Assembly (NCBI GenBank): GCA_900772695.1
Contig: CAAGRO010000269.1
Coordinates: forward strand, 1 to 6,442
Direction of reading: 5' to 3'
DNA from: an uncultured Oribacterium sp.
GTDB taxonomy: Bacteria > Bacillota > Clostridia > Lachnospirales > Lachnospiraceae
Length of the DNA: 6,442 nt
The notes beneath the pieces are model-generated. The model saw only the letters and a list, made by a program, of their open reading frames with translations, was not told where the DNA came from and searched no databases. Numbering within the stretch: position 1 is the stretch's first letter; every line of letters starts with the position of its first letter. The position numbers were made by a program, and so were the translations under genes. Below, one piece after another: positions 1-5,658 of the stretch.

Positions 1-1331
1 AGGCCAATGTCAGCGGCCGGGACAAGGATGGTCGCGACCTGAGCCTTCCGATCGCCAGCATTGACCAGCGATTCGTGGCGCTCGAGCACTGGCTCGGGGA
101 GAACCATGTGTCGCTCCGGCTGTCGGGTGCGCATACGGACGAGGGCTACGCGGTGTATCGCATCCGGGCGATGGCGGCGGATGGCGAGCGGATCCAGAAC
201 GAGCGGGATGATTTCCTGCAGCTTGTGATCCAGCGACTCCTCGAGAGCCGTGCGCCGGAGGAGAAGAGTGAGACGGAGGCGGCGTTCGATGCGGAGGAGC
301 GCGAGGGCAAGAATCCGGGGACGACACCGATTTCGGACCTGAATTCCATGCTGAATTATCTTGCCTGTGCGGGACAGACCCTGCCGGAGAATATGCGGGC
401 CTGGGCGGAGCGGAATGTCGCGACGATCCGGTCGAGCACGATCAGCCCGGAGGAGCGGCGGCATGCGGAGCGGGCGCTCCAGATGGTGCTGAACATCCAG
501 TGGAAGGGCGACTACTTCGAGTCCATCGACCCGGTGAAGGCGCGGGCGATTCTCGATGAGGAGCTGTATGGCCTCGAGCGCGTGAAGCAGCGCATCATGG
601 AGACCATCATCCAGATCAATCGTACACACACGCTGCCGGCCTACGGTCTGCTGCTGGCGGGCCCGGCGGGCATCGGCAAATCGCAGCTCGCCTACGCGGT
701 GGCGCGCATCCTGCGGCTTCCGTGGACGAGCCTCGACATGAGTGCGATCCACGACTCGGAGGCGCTGACGGGCAGCCCGCGCGTCTACGCAAACGCAAAG
801 CCTGGGCGCATCATGGAGGCATTCGCCCAGAGCGGTGCGAGCAACACTGTCTTCATCATCAACGAGCTCGACAAGGCGGACCACAACAGCATCAACGGCA
901 ATCCGGCGGATGCGCTGCTGACGCTGCTTGACAACATCGGCTACACCGACAACTATATCGAGTGCCGCATCCCGACCTCGGGCGTCTATCCGGCCGCGAC
1001 GGCCAACGACAAAAACCGCATCAGCGCGCCGCTCATGAGCCGCTTCGCGGTGATCGACATCCCGGATTACACCCCGGAGGAGAAGCGGACGATCTTTCAG
1101 CGCTTCTCGCTGCCGAAGGTGCTGAAGCGGATGGGCATGCGTCCGGAGGAGTGTGTGGTGGAGGACCGCGCGATCGACGTGATCCTCGAGAAGTACCGGA
1201 ACGACACGGGCTGCCGCGACCTCGAGCAGGCCGCCGAGCACCTCGCTGCGAACGCCCTCTACCAGATCGAAACGACCGGCGTGAAGACCGTGACCTTCGA
1301 CGCGCATACGACACGGATGCTGCTGTTCTGA
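1..1331 (+). CDS. Lon-like AAA+ ATPase lacking the protease domain (5' end cut by window)
   Basis: The reading frame is open to the left edge with coding-like codons, so the true start lies upstream. Residues here are numbered from an internal GTG at 75. The stretch at about 135-190 resembles the helical region of Lon (a 'SPEE...' segment, then LDEELYGLERVKQRI, close to Lon's LDEDHYGLEKVKERI). The ATPase core follows: Walker A GPAGIGKS (196-203), a Walker B-like FIINELDKAD (N263, E264), sensor 1 N311 in ATAND, a candidate arginine finger R323 in PLMSRF, and a sensor-2 R381 in TGCRDLEQ. The spacings between these residues match E. coli Lon. Two things are odd. The Walker B aspartate is Asn, and the protein stops just after the AAA+ lid, so the S16 Ser-Lys protease is absent. 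It may be an unfoldase, remodeller or regulatory ATPase; its substrate is unknown. The family call is firm and the role is not. Confidence 0.85.
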   Translation, partial: ANVSGRDKDGRDLSLPIASIDQRFVALEHWLGENHVSLRLSGAHTDEGYAVYRIRAMAADGERIQNERDDFLQLVIQRLLESRAPEEKSETEAAFDAEEREGKNPGTTPISDLNSMLNYLACAGQTLPENMRAWAERNVATIRSSTISPEERRHAERALQMVLNIQWKGDYFESIDPVKARAILDEELYGLERVKQRIMETIIQINRTHTLPAYGLLLAGPAGIGKSQLAYAVARILRLPWTSLDMSAIHDSEALTGSPRVYANAKPGRIMEAFAQSGASNTVFIINELDKADHNSINGNPADALLTLLDNIGYTDNYIECRIPTSGVYPAATANDKNRISAPLMSRFAVIDIPDYTPEEKRTIFQRFSLPKVLKRMGMRPEECVVEDRAIDVILEKYRNDTGCRDLEQAAEHLAANALYQIETTGVKTVTFDAHTTRMLLF

Positions 1332-1387
1332 TGGAGCCGAAGGCGTATTTTGTGCGCATCCCGGGGTCGGAGAGGAACGGCGCGTGA
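1331..1387 (+). CDS. possible 18-codon ORF overlapping the stop of the Lon-like gene
   Basis: The stop codon of the Lon-like gene overlaps an ATG in a TGATG arrangement. This opens an 18-codon frame (MEPKAYFVRIPGSERNGA). No good Shine-Dalgarno precedes it, so translation would depend on termination-reinitiation coupling. It could be a coupling peptide, the remnant of a longer gene, or chance. The rest of the gap to the next gene (1388-1442) shows only that gene's ribosome binding site and a weak GGCC hairpin. Confidence 0.15.
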   Translation: MEPKAYFVRIPGSERNGA

Positions 1388-1442
1388 GGATGCGGAGGCC
1401 GGATGCATTGGCCGAAAATAGAAGAAAAGTGAAAAGAGGATT

Positions 1443-2129
1443 ATGGATAACAAGAAACTGAGAACTGCACTGTTTTTACATATCGTGCTGGTGGTGCTCG
1501 AGATGATCGACACGAACCACGCCTACGCGAAGGACGGCCTCGGCATGCTGATCTACTACACCGAGGATTCAAACCTGCTCTGCCTCCTCGTGAGTGCGCT
1601 GTTTACGCTTGTGATGCTGCCGATCATCTTCAAGGGCCAGACGAACGGCTTCGTCTCGACCTTTCTGATGCGGAACTACCGGAAGAACGGGGAAGAGAAG
1701 GTGACGATCCCGACGATGCTTCTGGTGCTTCGCTACGTGACGAGCTGCTGTCTGCTCGTGACCTTCCTCGTCGTGATCTTCGTGCTCGGCCCGACGGACG
1801 GCTACCGCGAGATGCTGCTCGACGGCACGCACCTCATCAACCACGTCGGTGCGCCACTCCTGTCGCTGTACAGCTTCCTCTGCCTCGAGACGGAGCCGCG
1901 GCAGAAGCTCCCGAAGTGGGCACCGCTCTGCGCGGTGGCGACGACGATCGTCTACGCGATCCCGGTGCTGATCCTGAACATCGCGAAGCTCTACGTCGGC
2001 CCGTACCCGTTCCTGCACGTCTACGAGCAGCCGGTGTACATGTCCGTGTTCTGGATCCTCGCGATCCTCGGCGGAAATGTTGTCATCGCGCGCCTCGTCC
2101 AGATGGTTTATAATAGATGCATCAAGTGA
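1443..2129 (+). CDS. six-helix membrane protein, AIG1/ADTRP-like (Pr6Pr family) candidate
   Basis: This 228-aa protein is strongly hydrophobic, with about six predicted membrane helices by eye (near residues 8-22, 44-63, 92-115, 131-148, 160-182 and 200-222) and a Lys/Arg-rich N-terminus (MDNKK). The motif YYTEDSNLL (38-46) resembles the 'YFT..SNL' signature of the AIG1/ADTRP and bacterial Pr6Pr families, and NHVGAPLL (133-140) lies where these proteins carry a conserved histidine. Human AIG1 and ADTRP are membrane hydrolases of fatty-acid esters that use a Thr/His pair. T40 and H134 here sit at comparable positions and are candidate catalytic residues, which is an inference. The ATG at 1443 follows AAGAGGA (1434-1440) with a short two-base spacer. 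The gene ends 17 nt before the next start, consistent with an operon. Alternative: an unrelated membrane protein of unknown function. Confidence 0.6.
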   Translation: MDNKKLRTALFLHIVLVVLEMIDTNHAYAKDGLGMLIYYTEDSNLLCLLVSALFTLVMLPIIFKGQTNGFVSTFLMRNYRKNGEEKVTIPTMLLVLRYVTSCCLLVTFLVVIFVLGPTDGYREMLLDGTHLINHVGAPLLSLYSFLCLETEPRQKLPKWAPLCAVATTIVYAIPVLILNIAKLYVGPYPFLHVYEQPVYMSVFWILAILGGNVVIARLVQMVYNRCIK

Positions 2130-2134
2130 CCTGG

Positions 2135-2141
2135 AAAGGAG
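2135..2141 (+). promoter_or_regulatory. ribosome binding site fixing the S51 gene start
   Basis: AAAGGAG lies five bases before the ATG at 2147. It supports that start over the in-frame ATG at 2117, which lies inside the previous gene and has no comparable site. Confidence 0.75.
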
Positions 2142-2146
2142 CACAT

Positions 2147-2986
2147 ATGATTCTATACATGACATCAACGCCTGGAGGAATCAACCGGGCGACGGGGCGG
2201 CCGGAGCTGCTCAGTAATAAAAATCATTTCGTGGATCGGCTGAAGGGAGACTGGAAGCCGCACAGCAAGTGCGTGCTGATCGCCTCCGAGCCGGACGATA
2301 CGAAGTTTAACAGTGCCATGGCGAAGACCTATCTCGAGTGCTTCAACCGCTCGGGGCTGTCCATGGATTCGATTGACGTGCTGGATCGACGGGAGCCGAA
2401 GACGGTGGAGATCCTTGACCGCTTCGATGTCGTGATTCTCGCGGGCGGACACGTGCCAACGGAGAATGCCTGGTTTCACCAGATTAAGCTTCGCGAGCAC
2501 CTGCAGCACTTCCGGGGCATCGTCATCGGCATCAGTGCCGGCACGATGAACTGTGCGGAGGTGGTCTATGCGCAGCCGGAGGAGGAAGGCGAAGCGGTGA
2601 ACCCGCATTACCAGCGCTTCCTCGAGGGACTGGGCCTCACGAAGACGAAGGTCATCCCGCACTATAATCAGACGATTGACGCGGTGCTGGACGGCAAGCG
2701 CCTGTTCCAGGACATCACCTTCCCGGACAGTATGGGCGAGTCCTTCTACTGCCTGACGGATGGCGCGTATATCCGAAAGGACACGAAGACGAGGAAGGAA
2801 GTGCTCTATGGCGAGGCGTACCTGATCTCCGACGGCGAGATCGGCATGATCAGTAAGACCGGCGGCGAGTTCGAGATCCCGGTGAAGCGGCGCATACCGA
2901 AGACGCTGCTTCTGGGTGCAGCGATCCTGGTGCTCGGTGCGCTGATCGGGGCCGTGGTGACACGAAGAATTATGGAGGATAATTGA
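2147..2986 (+). CDS. S51 (peptidase E-like) family protein with C-terminal membrane helix
   Basis: The 279-aa product has a peptidase E-like fold signature. The N-terminal strand leads into a Gly-rich turn (MTSTPGG, 5-11), followed by DVVILAGGH (94-102) and the nucleophile elbow GISAGTMN with Ser130. His172 in VIPHYN lies 42 residues later, close to the Ser120-His157 spacing of Salmonella PepE. The third member of the PepE triad, Asp135, would fall in an acidic PEEEGE stretch (144-149), probably as Glu. PepE-type enzymes cleave Asp-X dipeptides or, in relatives, cyanophycin; the substrate here is unknown. Residues 253-272 form a hydrophobic helix followed by RRIMEDN, preceded by KRR (247-249). 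This tail anchor is absent from the usual roughly 230-aa cytosolic enzymes and would hold the catalytic domain on the cytoplasmic face. The stop overlaps the next start by one base. Confidence 0.8.
   Translation: MILYMTSTPGGINRATGRPELLSNKNHFVDRLKGDWKPHSKCVLIASEPDDTKFNSAMAKTYLECFNRSGLSMDSIDVLDRREPKTVEILDRFDVVILAGGHVPTENAWFHQIKLREHLQHFRGIVIGISAGTMNCAEVVYAQPEEEGEAVNPHYQRFLEGLGLTKTKVIPHYNQTIDAVLDGKRLFQDITFPDSMGESFYCLTDGAYIRKDTKTRKEVLYGEAYLISDGEIGMISKTGGEFEIPVKRRIPKTLLLGAAILVLGALIGAVVTRRIMEDN
2974..2978 (+). promoter_or_regulatory. ribosome binding site of the Nif11-like gene
   Basis: GGAGG sits inside the last codons of the S51 gene, seven bases before the ATG at 2986. This spacing favours the ATG over the in-frame TTG at 2983, which would leave only four bases. 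Confidence 0.7.
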
Positions 2987-3276
2987 TGGATGTAGAGACG
3001 GCGCTGGACGCGCTTCGACAGAAGGCGAAGAAGGATGCGGGGTTCCGGGCGGAGCTGCTCGCGACGGCGGAGGAGAAGAATCCGCTGGCGGCGTTCTGTG
3101 CGATCGCGCAGCGGGAGGGGTATCCGCTCTATGAGATGGACATCCTCACCTACGGCGAGGAGTTCTACGCGGCGATCAAGCGCTCCACAAACGGCGGCGG
3201 GGAGAATTCCCCGAAGCTGGACGGACAGGACGACTACTACGATATGTTCCTCGCGGAGCTAAGAAATATGAGATAG
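2986..3276 (+). CDS. small Nif11-like protein
   Basis: The 96-aa product begins MDVETALDAL. Residues 3-54 follow the pattern of the Nif11 domain (PF07862): an amphipathic helix with Ala-Leu repeats, D17..FRAEL (20-24), then NPLAAFCAIAQREGYPL (32-48), equivalent to the family's 'A...GF.ft..el' segment. Nif11 domains occur as leader regions of RiPP precursor peptides and also as stand-alone small proteins. After the domain there is a Gly-rich turn, STNGGGENSP (67-76), then an acidic C-terminus (DGQDDYYDMF). That tail has no Cys and little Ser/Thr, so it does not look like a lanthipeptide core, and no modification enzyme is visible nearby. The start overlaps the S51 stop (TGATG), implying coupled translation. 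The domain call is by pattern only; it could be a stand-alone protein of other function. Confidence 0.6.
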   Translation: MDVETALDALRQKAKKDAGFRAELLATAEEKNPLAAFCAIAQREGYPLYEMDILTYGEEFYAAIKRSTNGGGENSPKLDGQDDYYDMFLAELRNMR

Positions 3277-3286
3277 AGGTGAAAAG

Positions 3287-3877
3287 ATGAGTGTAAAGCT
3301 GGAATTTCCGGATGCGTATATCAATATTCTGCGTTCGTACGCGGAGCAGAACAATGTAACGGTCGAGACAGCGCTGGCGGATACGCTGGAGTTTCTCGAG
3401 CTGAAGAACGAGGAGTTCGATCACTACCGGGTGACGATCGAGGATCCGCGGCAGTACCTGAATGATGCGGACGATATGAGTGCGAAGGCGATCCGCCAGG
3501 CGTTCATGGATCTGTTCGGCGAGGACAGTGTCGGCGATACGATTCACTGCTATTACAACCCGGATAGGATGGATGTGCTGCTGATGGATATCCAGTACGA
3601 CGACATGGTGCCGCTCTGGACGCTGCTCGAGACCTTCCATAATAAGATCCCGGGGATGGAGTTAAGCGGTGATATCCTTTCGCTGTTCTATGTACGTGAC
3701 CGTTTCGACGGCAGCCACGACGAGATGGCAGAGCTCATGGACTGGTTCCTCGCGGAGCATGAGGACGACGGCTTCGAAACCGCCGGCTACTACGAGTCGA
3801 TTTTCATGGACCCGGAGGACGAGGACGCGGACGAGTTCGAGGATGAGGACTTCGATGAGTTCGAGGACGAAGAATGA
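3287..3877 (+). CDS. unrecognised protein with highly acidic C-terminal tail
   Basis: I do not recognise the family of this 196-aa protein. The ATG at 3287 is preceded by AGGTG (3277-3281) at five bases and lies ten bases after the Nif11-like stop. Residues 1-150 look like a soluble alpha/beta domain (MSVKLEFPDAYINILRSYAE at the start; many aromatic residues mid-protein, such as CYYNPD). No membrane helix or signal peptide is visible. The last 23 residues (174-196) contain 17 Asp/Glu, with the hexapeptide DEFEDE occurring twice. Such tails often bind basic proteins or metals or shield a surface, but which applies here is unknown. It is the last gene before the terminator at 3909. Confidence 0.8.
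   Translation: MSVKLEFPDAYINILRSYAEQNNVTVETALADTLEFLELKNEEFDHYRVTIEDPRQYLNDADDMSAKAIRQAFMDLFGEDSVGDTIHCYYNPDRMDVLLMDIQYDDMVPLWTLLETFHNKIPGMELSGDILSLFYVRDRFDGSHDEMAELMDWFLAEHEDDGFETAGYYESIFMDPEDEDADEFEDEDFDEFEDEE
3830..3871 (+). repeat. short direct repeat encoding the acidic tail
   Basis: Two 18-nt units at 3830-3847 and 3854-3871 encode DEFEDE with synonymous differences, separated by six bases. This suggests local duplication or selection for an acidic, Phe-spaced tail. Confidence 0.5.
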
Positions 3878-3908
3878 AAGCATGATCCAGCATTGGATGT
3901 ATACAGAG

Positions 3909-3938
3909 GCTGTCTCACGTTGGTGAGGCAGCTTTTTT
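3909..3938 (+). terminator. Rho-independent terminator of the 1443-3877 operon
   Basis: A ten-base-pair stem (GCTGTCTCAC with GTGAGGCAGC, one G-U pair) closes a GTTG loop and is followed directly by six T residues (3933-3938). It lies about 30 nt after the acidic-tail gene and separates it from hipBA. Confidence 0.92.
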
Positions 3939-3943
3939 GTGTG

Positions 3944-3961
3944 TCTGGATTGCATTCCAGA
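3944..3961. promoter_or_regulatory. 18-nt near-perfect palindrome, candidate operator
   Basis: TCTGGATTGCATTCCAGA has six-base arms (3944-3949 and 3956-3961) around a TGCA core, with one T-T mismatch on each side. It overlaps the candidate -35 at 3950 and lies upstream of hipB. HipB-type repressors bind palindromes upstream of their own operons, so an autoregulatory site is plausible but unproven. Confidence 0.35.
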
Positions 3962-3978
3962 TGAGTTGAGTGTAAAAT
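3950..3978 (+). promoter_or_regulatory. weak candidate promoter for hipBA
   Basis: TTGCAT (3950-3955) and TAAAAT (3973-3978) are exactly 17 bases apart, with TG just before the second element. The -35 matches the consensus poorly. A transcript from here would have a leader of roughly 175 nt containing further inverted repeats. No better pair was found upstream of hipB. Confidence 0.3.
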
Positions 3979-4003
3979 GAAAACAGACAATATTTTGTAT
4001 ATT

Positions 4004-4061
4004 AATGGCGAATAATGGCGGTACTGGATAATATAGTATCCATAGATGGACCATCGCCATT
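4004..4061. promoter_or_regulatory. cluster of nested inverted repeats upstream of hipB
   Basis: AATGGCGA (4004-4011) is the exact reverse complement of TCGCCATT (4054-4061). Between them are GGATA-N6-TATCC (4026-4041) and TCCAT-N2-ATGGA (4039-4050), which share bases. E. coli HipB recognises TATCC-N8-GGATA; the half-sites here have the same letters in inverted order and closer spacing. The cluster may be a HipB operator array or an RNA hairpin in the leader. A further TGATC-TTC-GATCA hairpin lies at 4099-4111. Confidence 0.4.
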
Positions 4062-4161
4062 TGACACAGGGTATGATTTATCTGTTGGCTGGCAGCTATG
4101 ATCTTCGATCAGTGAGCTTCCTGTAAAATGTGAAGAAGGTGTAGAAAGCGAGGGGGAGCAC

Positions 4162-4440
4162 ATGGAACCGTTTGTATGGGAAACAGCCGAAGAGCTGGAT
4201 CAGAAACTGGCGCAGAGGATACGGAATATCCGGCGCCGTCGTTCTATTTCACAGGAAAAACTTGCAGAGATGAGTGGCGTGAGCTATGGCTCCATCAAGA
4301 GATTTGAAACGTCCGGTCAGATATCCCTGATTGCGCTCACGAAGATTGCAATCGCACTGGATCTGGCGGACGAGCTCCGAAATCTTTTCACGCAGGCACC
4401 GTATAAGGATATTCAGGAGGTCATAAATGAGAGAAGATAA
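4162..4440 (+). CDS. hipB: HipB-like XRE-family antitoxin and repressor
   Basis: The 92-aa product contains a Cro/C1-type helix-turn-helix at about residues 18-72. Helix 2 is QEKLAEM (31-37), and the recognition helix is around YGSIKRFE (42-49), in the pattern 'sq..lA...gvs...i...E'. HipB-type proteins dimerise, bind operators upstream of their own operon, and bind and neutralise the HipA kinase. The ATG follows GGGGGAG (4152-4158) with a three-base spacer. Its last 14 bases overlap the start of hipA, the usual antitoxin-first arrangement. Base composition is more AT-rich than in the flanking genes. The DNA-binding fold is certain; the antitoxin role follows from the neighbour. Confidence 0.88.
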   Translation: MEPFVWETAEELDQKLAQRIRNIRRRRSISQEKLAEMSGVSYGSIKRFETSGQISLIALTKIAIALDLADELRNLFTQAPYKDIQEVINERR

Positions 4441-5551
4441 TGCGCTGCGGGTGTACTATGCAGATCGATTCGTCGGGACACTCGCAATGACGGCAGACTA
4501 TAAGGTGGCCTTTCAATATAGTGATGAATGGCTGGAAAAGGGATTTTCGATCAGTCCGTTCTCACTCCCTCTGAAAAGTCAGGTTTTTATTCCATCGAAA
4601 GATCATTTCGACGGACTGTTTGGCGTGTTCGCAGATAGCCTTCCGGATAACTGGGGCCGACTGCTTTTGAACCGCCTGCTCCGTGCACATCGGCAGAACA
4701 CGGATAAACTGACGGTTCTGGATCGTCTGGCCATCGTCGGAAAGTCCGGAATGGGAGCATTGACCTACTATCCAGAAAAAAGCTATGAACAGAATTACGA
4801 GCATGTTGCCCTGGATGAGCTGGCAGAAGAATGTGAGAAAATCCTGAATACGGAATACTCGGATAAACTGGATGAACTCTACTGCTTAGGTGGTACGAGT
4901 GGTGGTGCTCGACCGAAAATCCTGACCACGATCGATCAGGAAGAGTGGATGATCAAATTTCCTGCGCATGTAGATGGCAGGGATGCAGGAAAGATGGAAT
5001 TTGATTATTCCTGCTGTGCCAGAGAATGCGGAATTGAGATGAGCGAAACCCGACTGTTTCCATCCGATAAGTGCAAGGGATACTTCGGCATCCGCCGCTT
5101 CGATAGAGAGAAAGGCGGGAAACGAGTACATATGCTGACCGCTGCTGCGCTGCTGGAGCTGGATTTCGAGCAGCCGACCCTGGATTACCATAGCCTGATG
5201 AAACTTACGAAGATTCTGACCAGAGATCATCCGTCCGATCTGGAAAATATGTTTCGGCGTATGTGTTTCAATGTCTACGCCCACAACCGGGATGACCACT
5301 CGAAAAACTTCACATATCTGTACGATGAAGCAAATGATCGCTGGCATCTGAGCCCGGCCTATGATCTGACCTATAGTAATACATATTATGGTGAACATAC
5401 GACAACCGTGGATGGGAATGGACGAAATCCGGGCAGGAAGGAACTGCTCGCGGTAGGCATCCAGGCGGGGATGAAAAAGGTACGCTGTGAAAAAATCATC
5501 GACCAGATCGACGCCTGTGTGCAGGAGATGCTCGGAGAGTATCTGAAGTAA
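4427..5551 (+). CDS. hipA: HipA-family serine/threonine kinase toxin
   Basis: The 374-aa protein has the full HipA architecture: an N-subdomain (about 5-120, with LFGVFADSLPDNWGR at 64-78) and a kinase-like C-terminal domain. Visible motifs are the Gly-rich loop GGTSGGARPK (155-164), WMIKFP with the ATP-contacting Lys177, RRFDR (223-227), the catalytic loop RDDHSKNF with Asp289, His291 and Asn294, and SPAYDL with the metal-binding Asp313. In E. coli HipA the equivalents are D309, H311, N314 and D332; that protein phosphorylates GltX and causes growth arrest. T157 aligns with the autophosphorylated Ser150 of E. coli HipA, and S158 is adjacent. It is shorter than the 440-aa E. coli protein but has no missing motif, frameshift or stop, so it should be active. 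The ATG at 4427 follows AGGAGG (4415-4420) by six bases and overlaps hipB by 14. Confidence 0.93.
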   Translation: MREDNALRVYYADRFVGTLAMTADYKVAFQYSDEWLEKGFSISPFSLPLKSQVFIPSKDHFDGLFGVFADSLPDNWGRLLLNRLLRAHRQNTDKLTVLDRLAIVGKSGMGALTYYPEKSYEQNYEHVALDELAEECEKILNTEYSDKLDELYCLGGTSGGARPKILTTIDQEEWMIKFPAHVDGRDAGKMEFDYSCCARECGIEMSETRLFPSDKCKGYFGIRRFDREKGGKRVHMLTAAALLELDFEQPTLDYHSLMKLTKILTRDHPSDLENMFRRMCFNVYAHNRDDHSKNFTYLYDEANDRWHLSPAYDLTYSNTYYGEHTTTVDGNGRNPGRKELLAVGIQAGMKKVRCEKIIDQIDACVQEMLGEYLK

Positions 5552-5564
5552 GAGACTCCGCCTG

Positions 5565-5587
5565 AGACGTTTCATGCAGGAACGTCT
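5565..5587 (+). other. hairpin after hipA without a U-tract
   Basis: AGACGTTTC (5565-5573) pairs with GGAACGTCT (5579-5587) over nine base pairs with one wobble and an ATGCA loop, beginning 13 nt after the hipA stop. No T-run follows, so it is not a canonical terminator. It may stabilise the 3' end or aid Rho-dependent ending. Confidence 0.4.
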
Positions 5588-5602
5588 GAAAGTGGGAGGG
5601 CA

Positions 5603-5658
5603 TGTTGATTTCCTCCACATAATATAGTGTATGATATATTAACAGGAGAAAATCAACA
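5603..5658. promoter_or_regulatory. 56-nt nested dyad before the MalT-like gene, candidate operator or RNA switch
   Basis: Outer arms at 5603-5616 and 5645-5658 match as inverted repeats at 13 of 14 positions (TGTTGATTTCCTCC and GGAGAAAATCAACA). Inner arms AATATA (5621-5626) and TATATT (5635-5640) share the same centre. The AT-rich middle offers a -10-like TATGAT (5630-5635), with TTGATT (5605-5610) as a poor -35 at 19 bases, so a promoter wrapped by its own operator is possible. Alternatively the dyad folds as RNA in read-through from hipA. Confidence 0.45.

Noticed and set aside
75..77. GTG as the start of the Lon-like gene
   Set aside because: The frame is open and codon-biased upstream to the window edge and there is no Shine-Dalgarno, so it is an internal Val codon.
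1397..1413. GGCCGG/TTGGCC hairpin between the first two genes as a terminator
   Set aside because: It has only six pairs including two G-U, and no T-run follows.
2117..2146. Upstream ATG as the start of the S51 gene
   Set aside because: It lies inside the preceding gene without a ribosome binding site; the ATG at 2147 has AAAGGAG at five bases and begins directly with the family's N-terminal strand.
2983..2985. TTG as the start of the Nif11-like gene
   Set aside because: The adjacent ATG at 2986 has better codon identity and better spacing from GGAGG.
3662..4060. Long minus-strand ORF across the acidic gene and intergenic region
   Set aside because: It is antisense to a gene with a good ribosome binding site and crosses the terminator; its residue pattern mirrors the GAG/GAC repeats of the other strand.
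4061..4089. Perfect TTGACA -35 hexamer at 4061 as the hipBA promoter
   Set aside because: No acceptable -10 lies 15-19 bases downstream; the nearby TATGAT at 4072 is only five bases away.
3939..4161. Possible CRISPR or mobile element in the repeat-rich intergenic region
   Set aside because: The repeats are short and inverted, not regularly spaced direct repeats, and no transposase or terminal repeats are present.
4886..5620. Minus-strand ORF of 244 codons opposite hipA
   Set aside because: It is a shadow of the clearly conserved HipA frame, with no plausible ribosome binding site or recognisable family.
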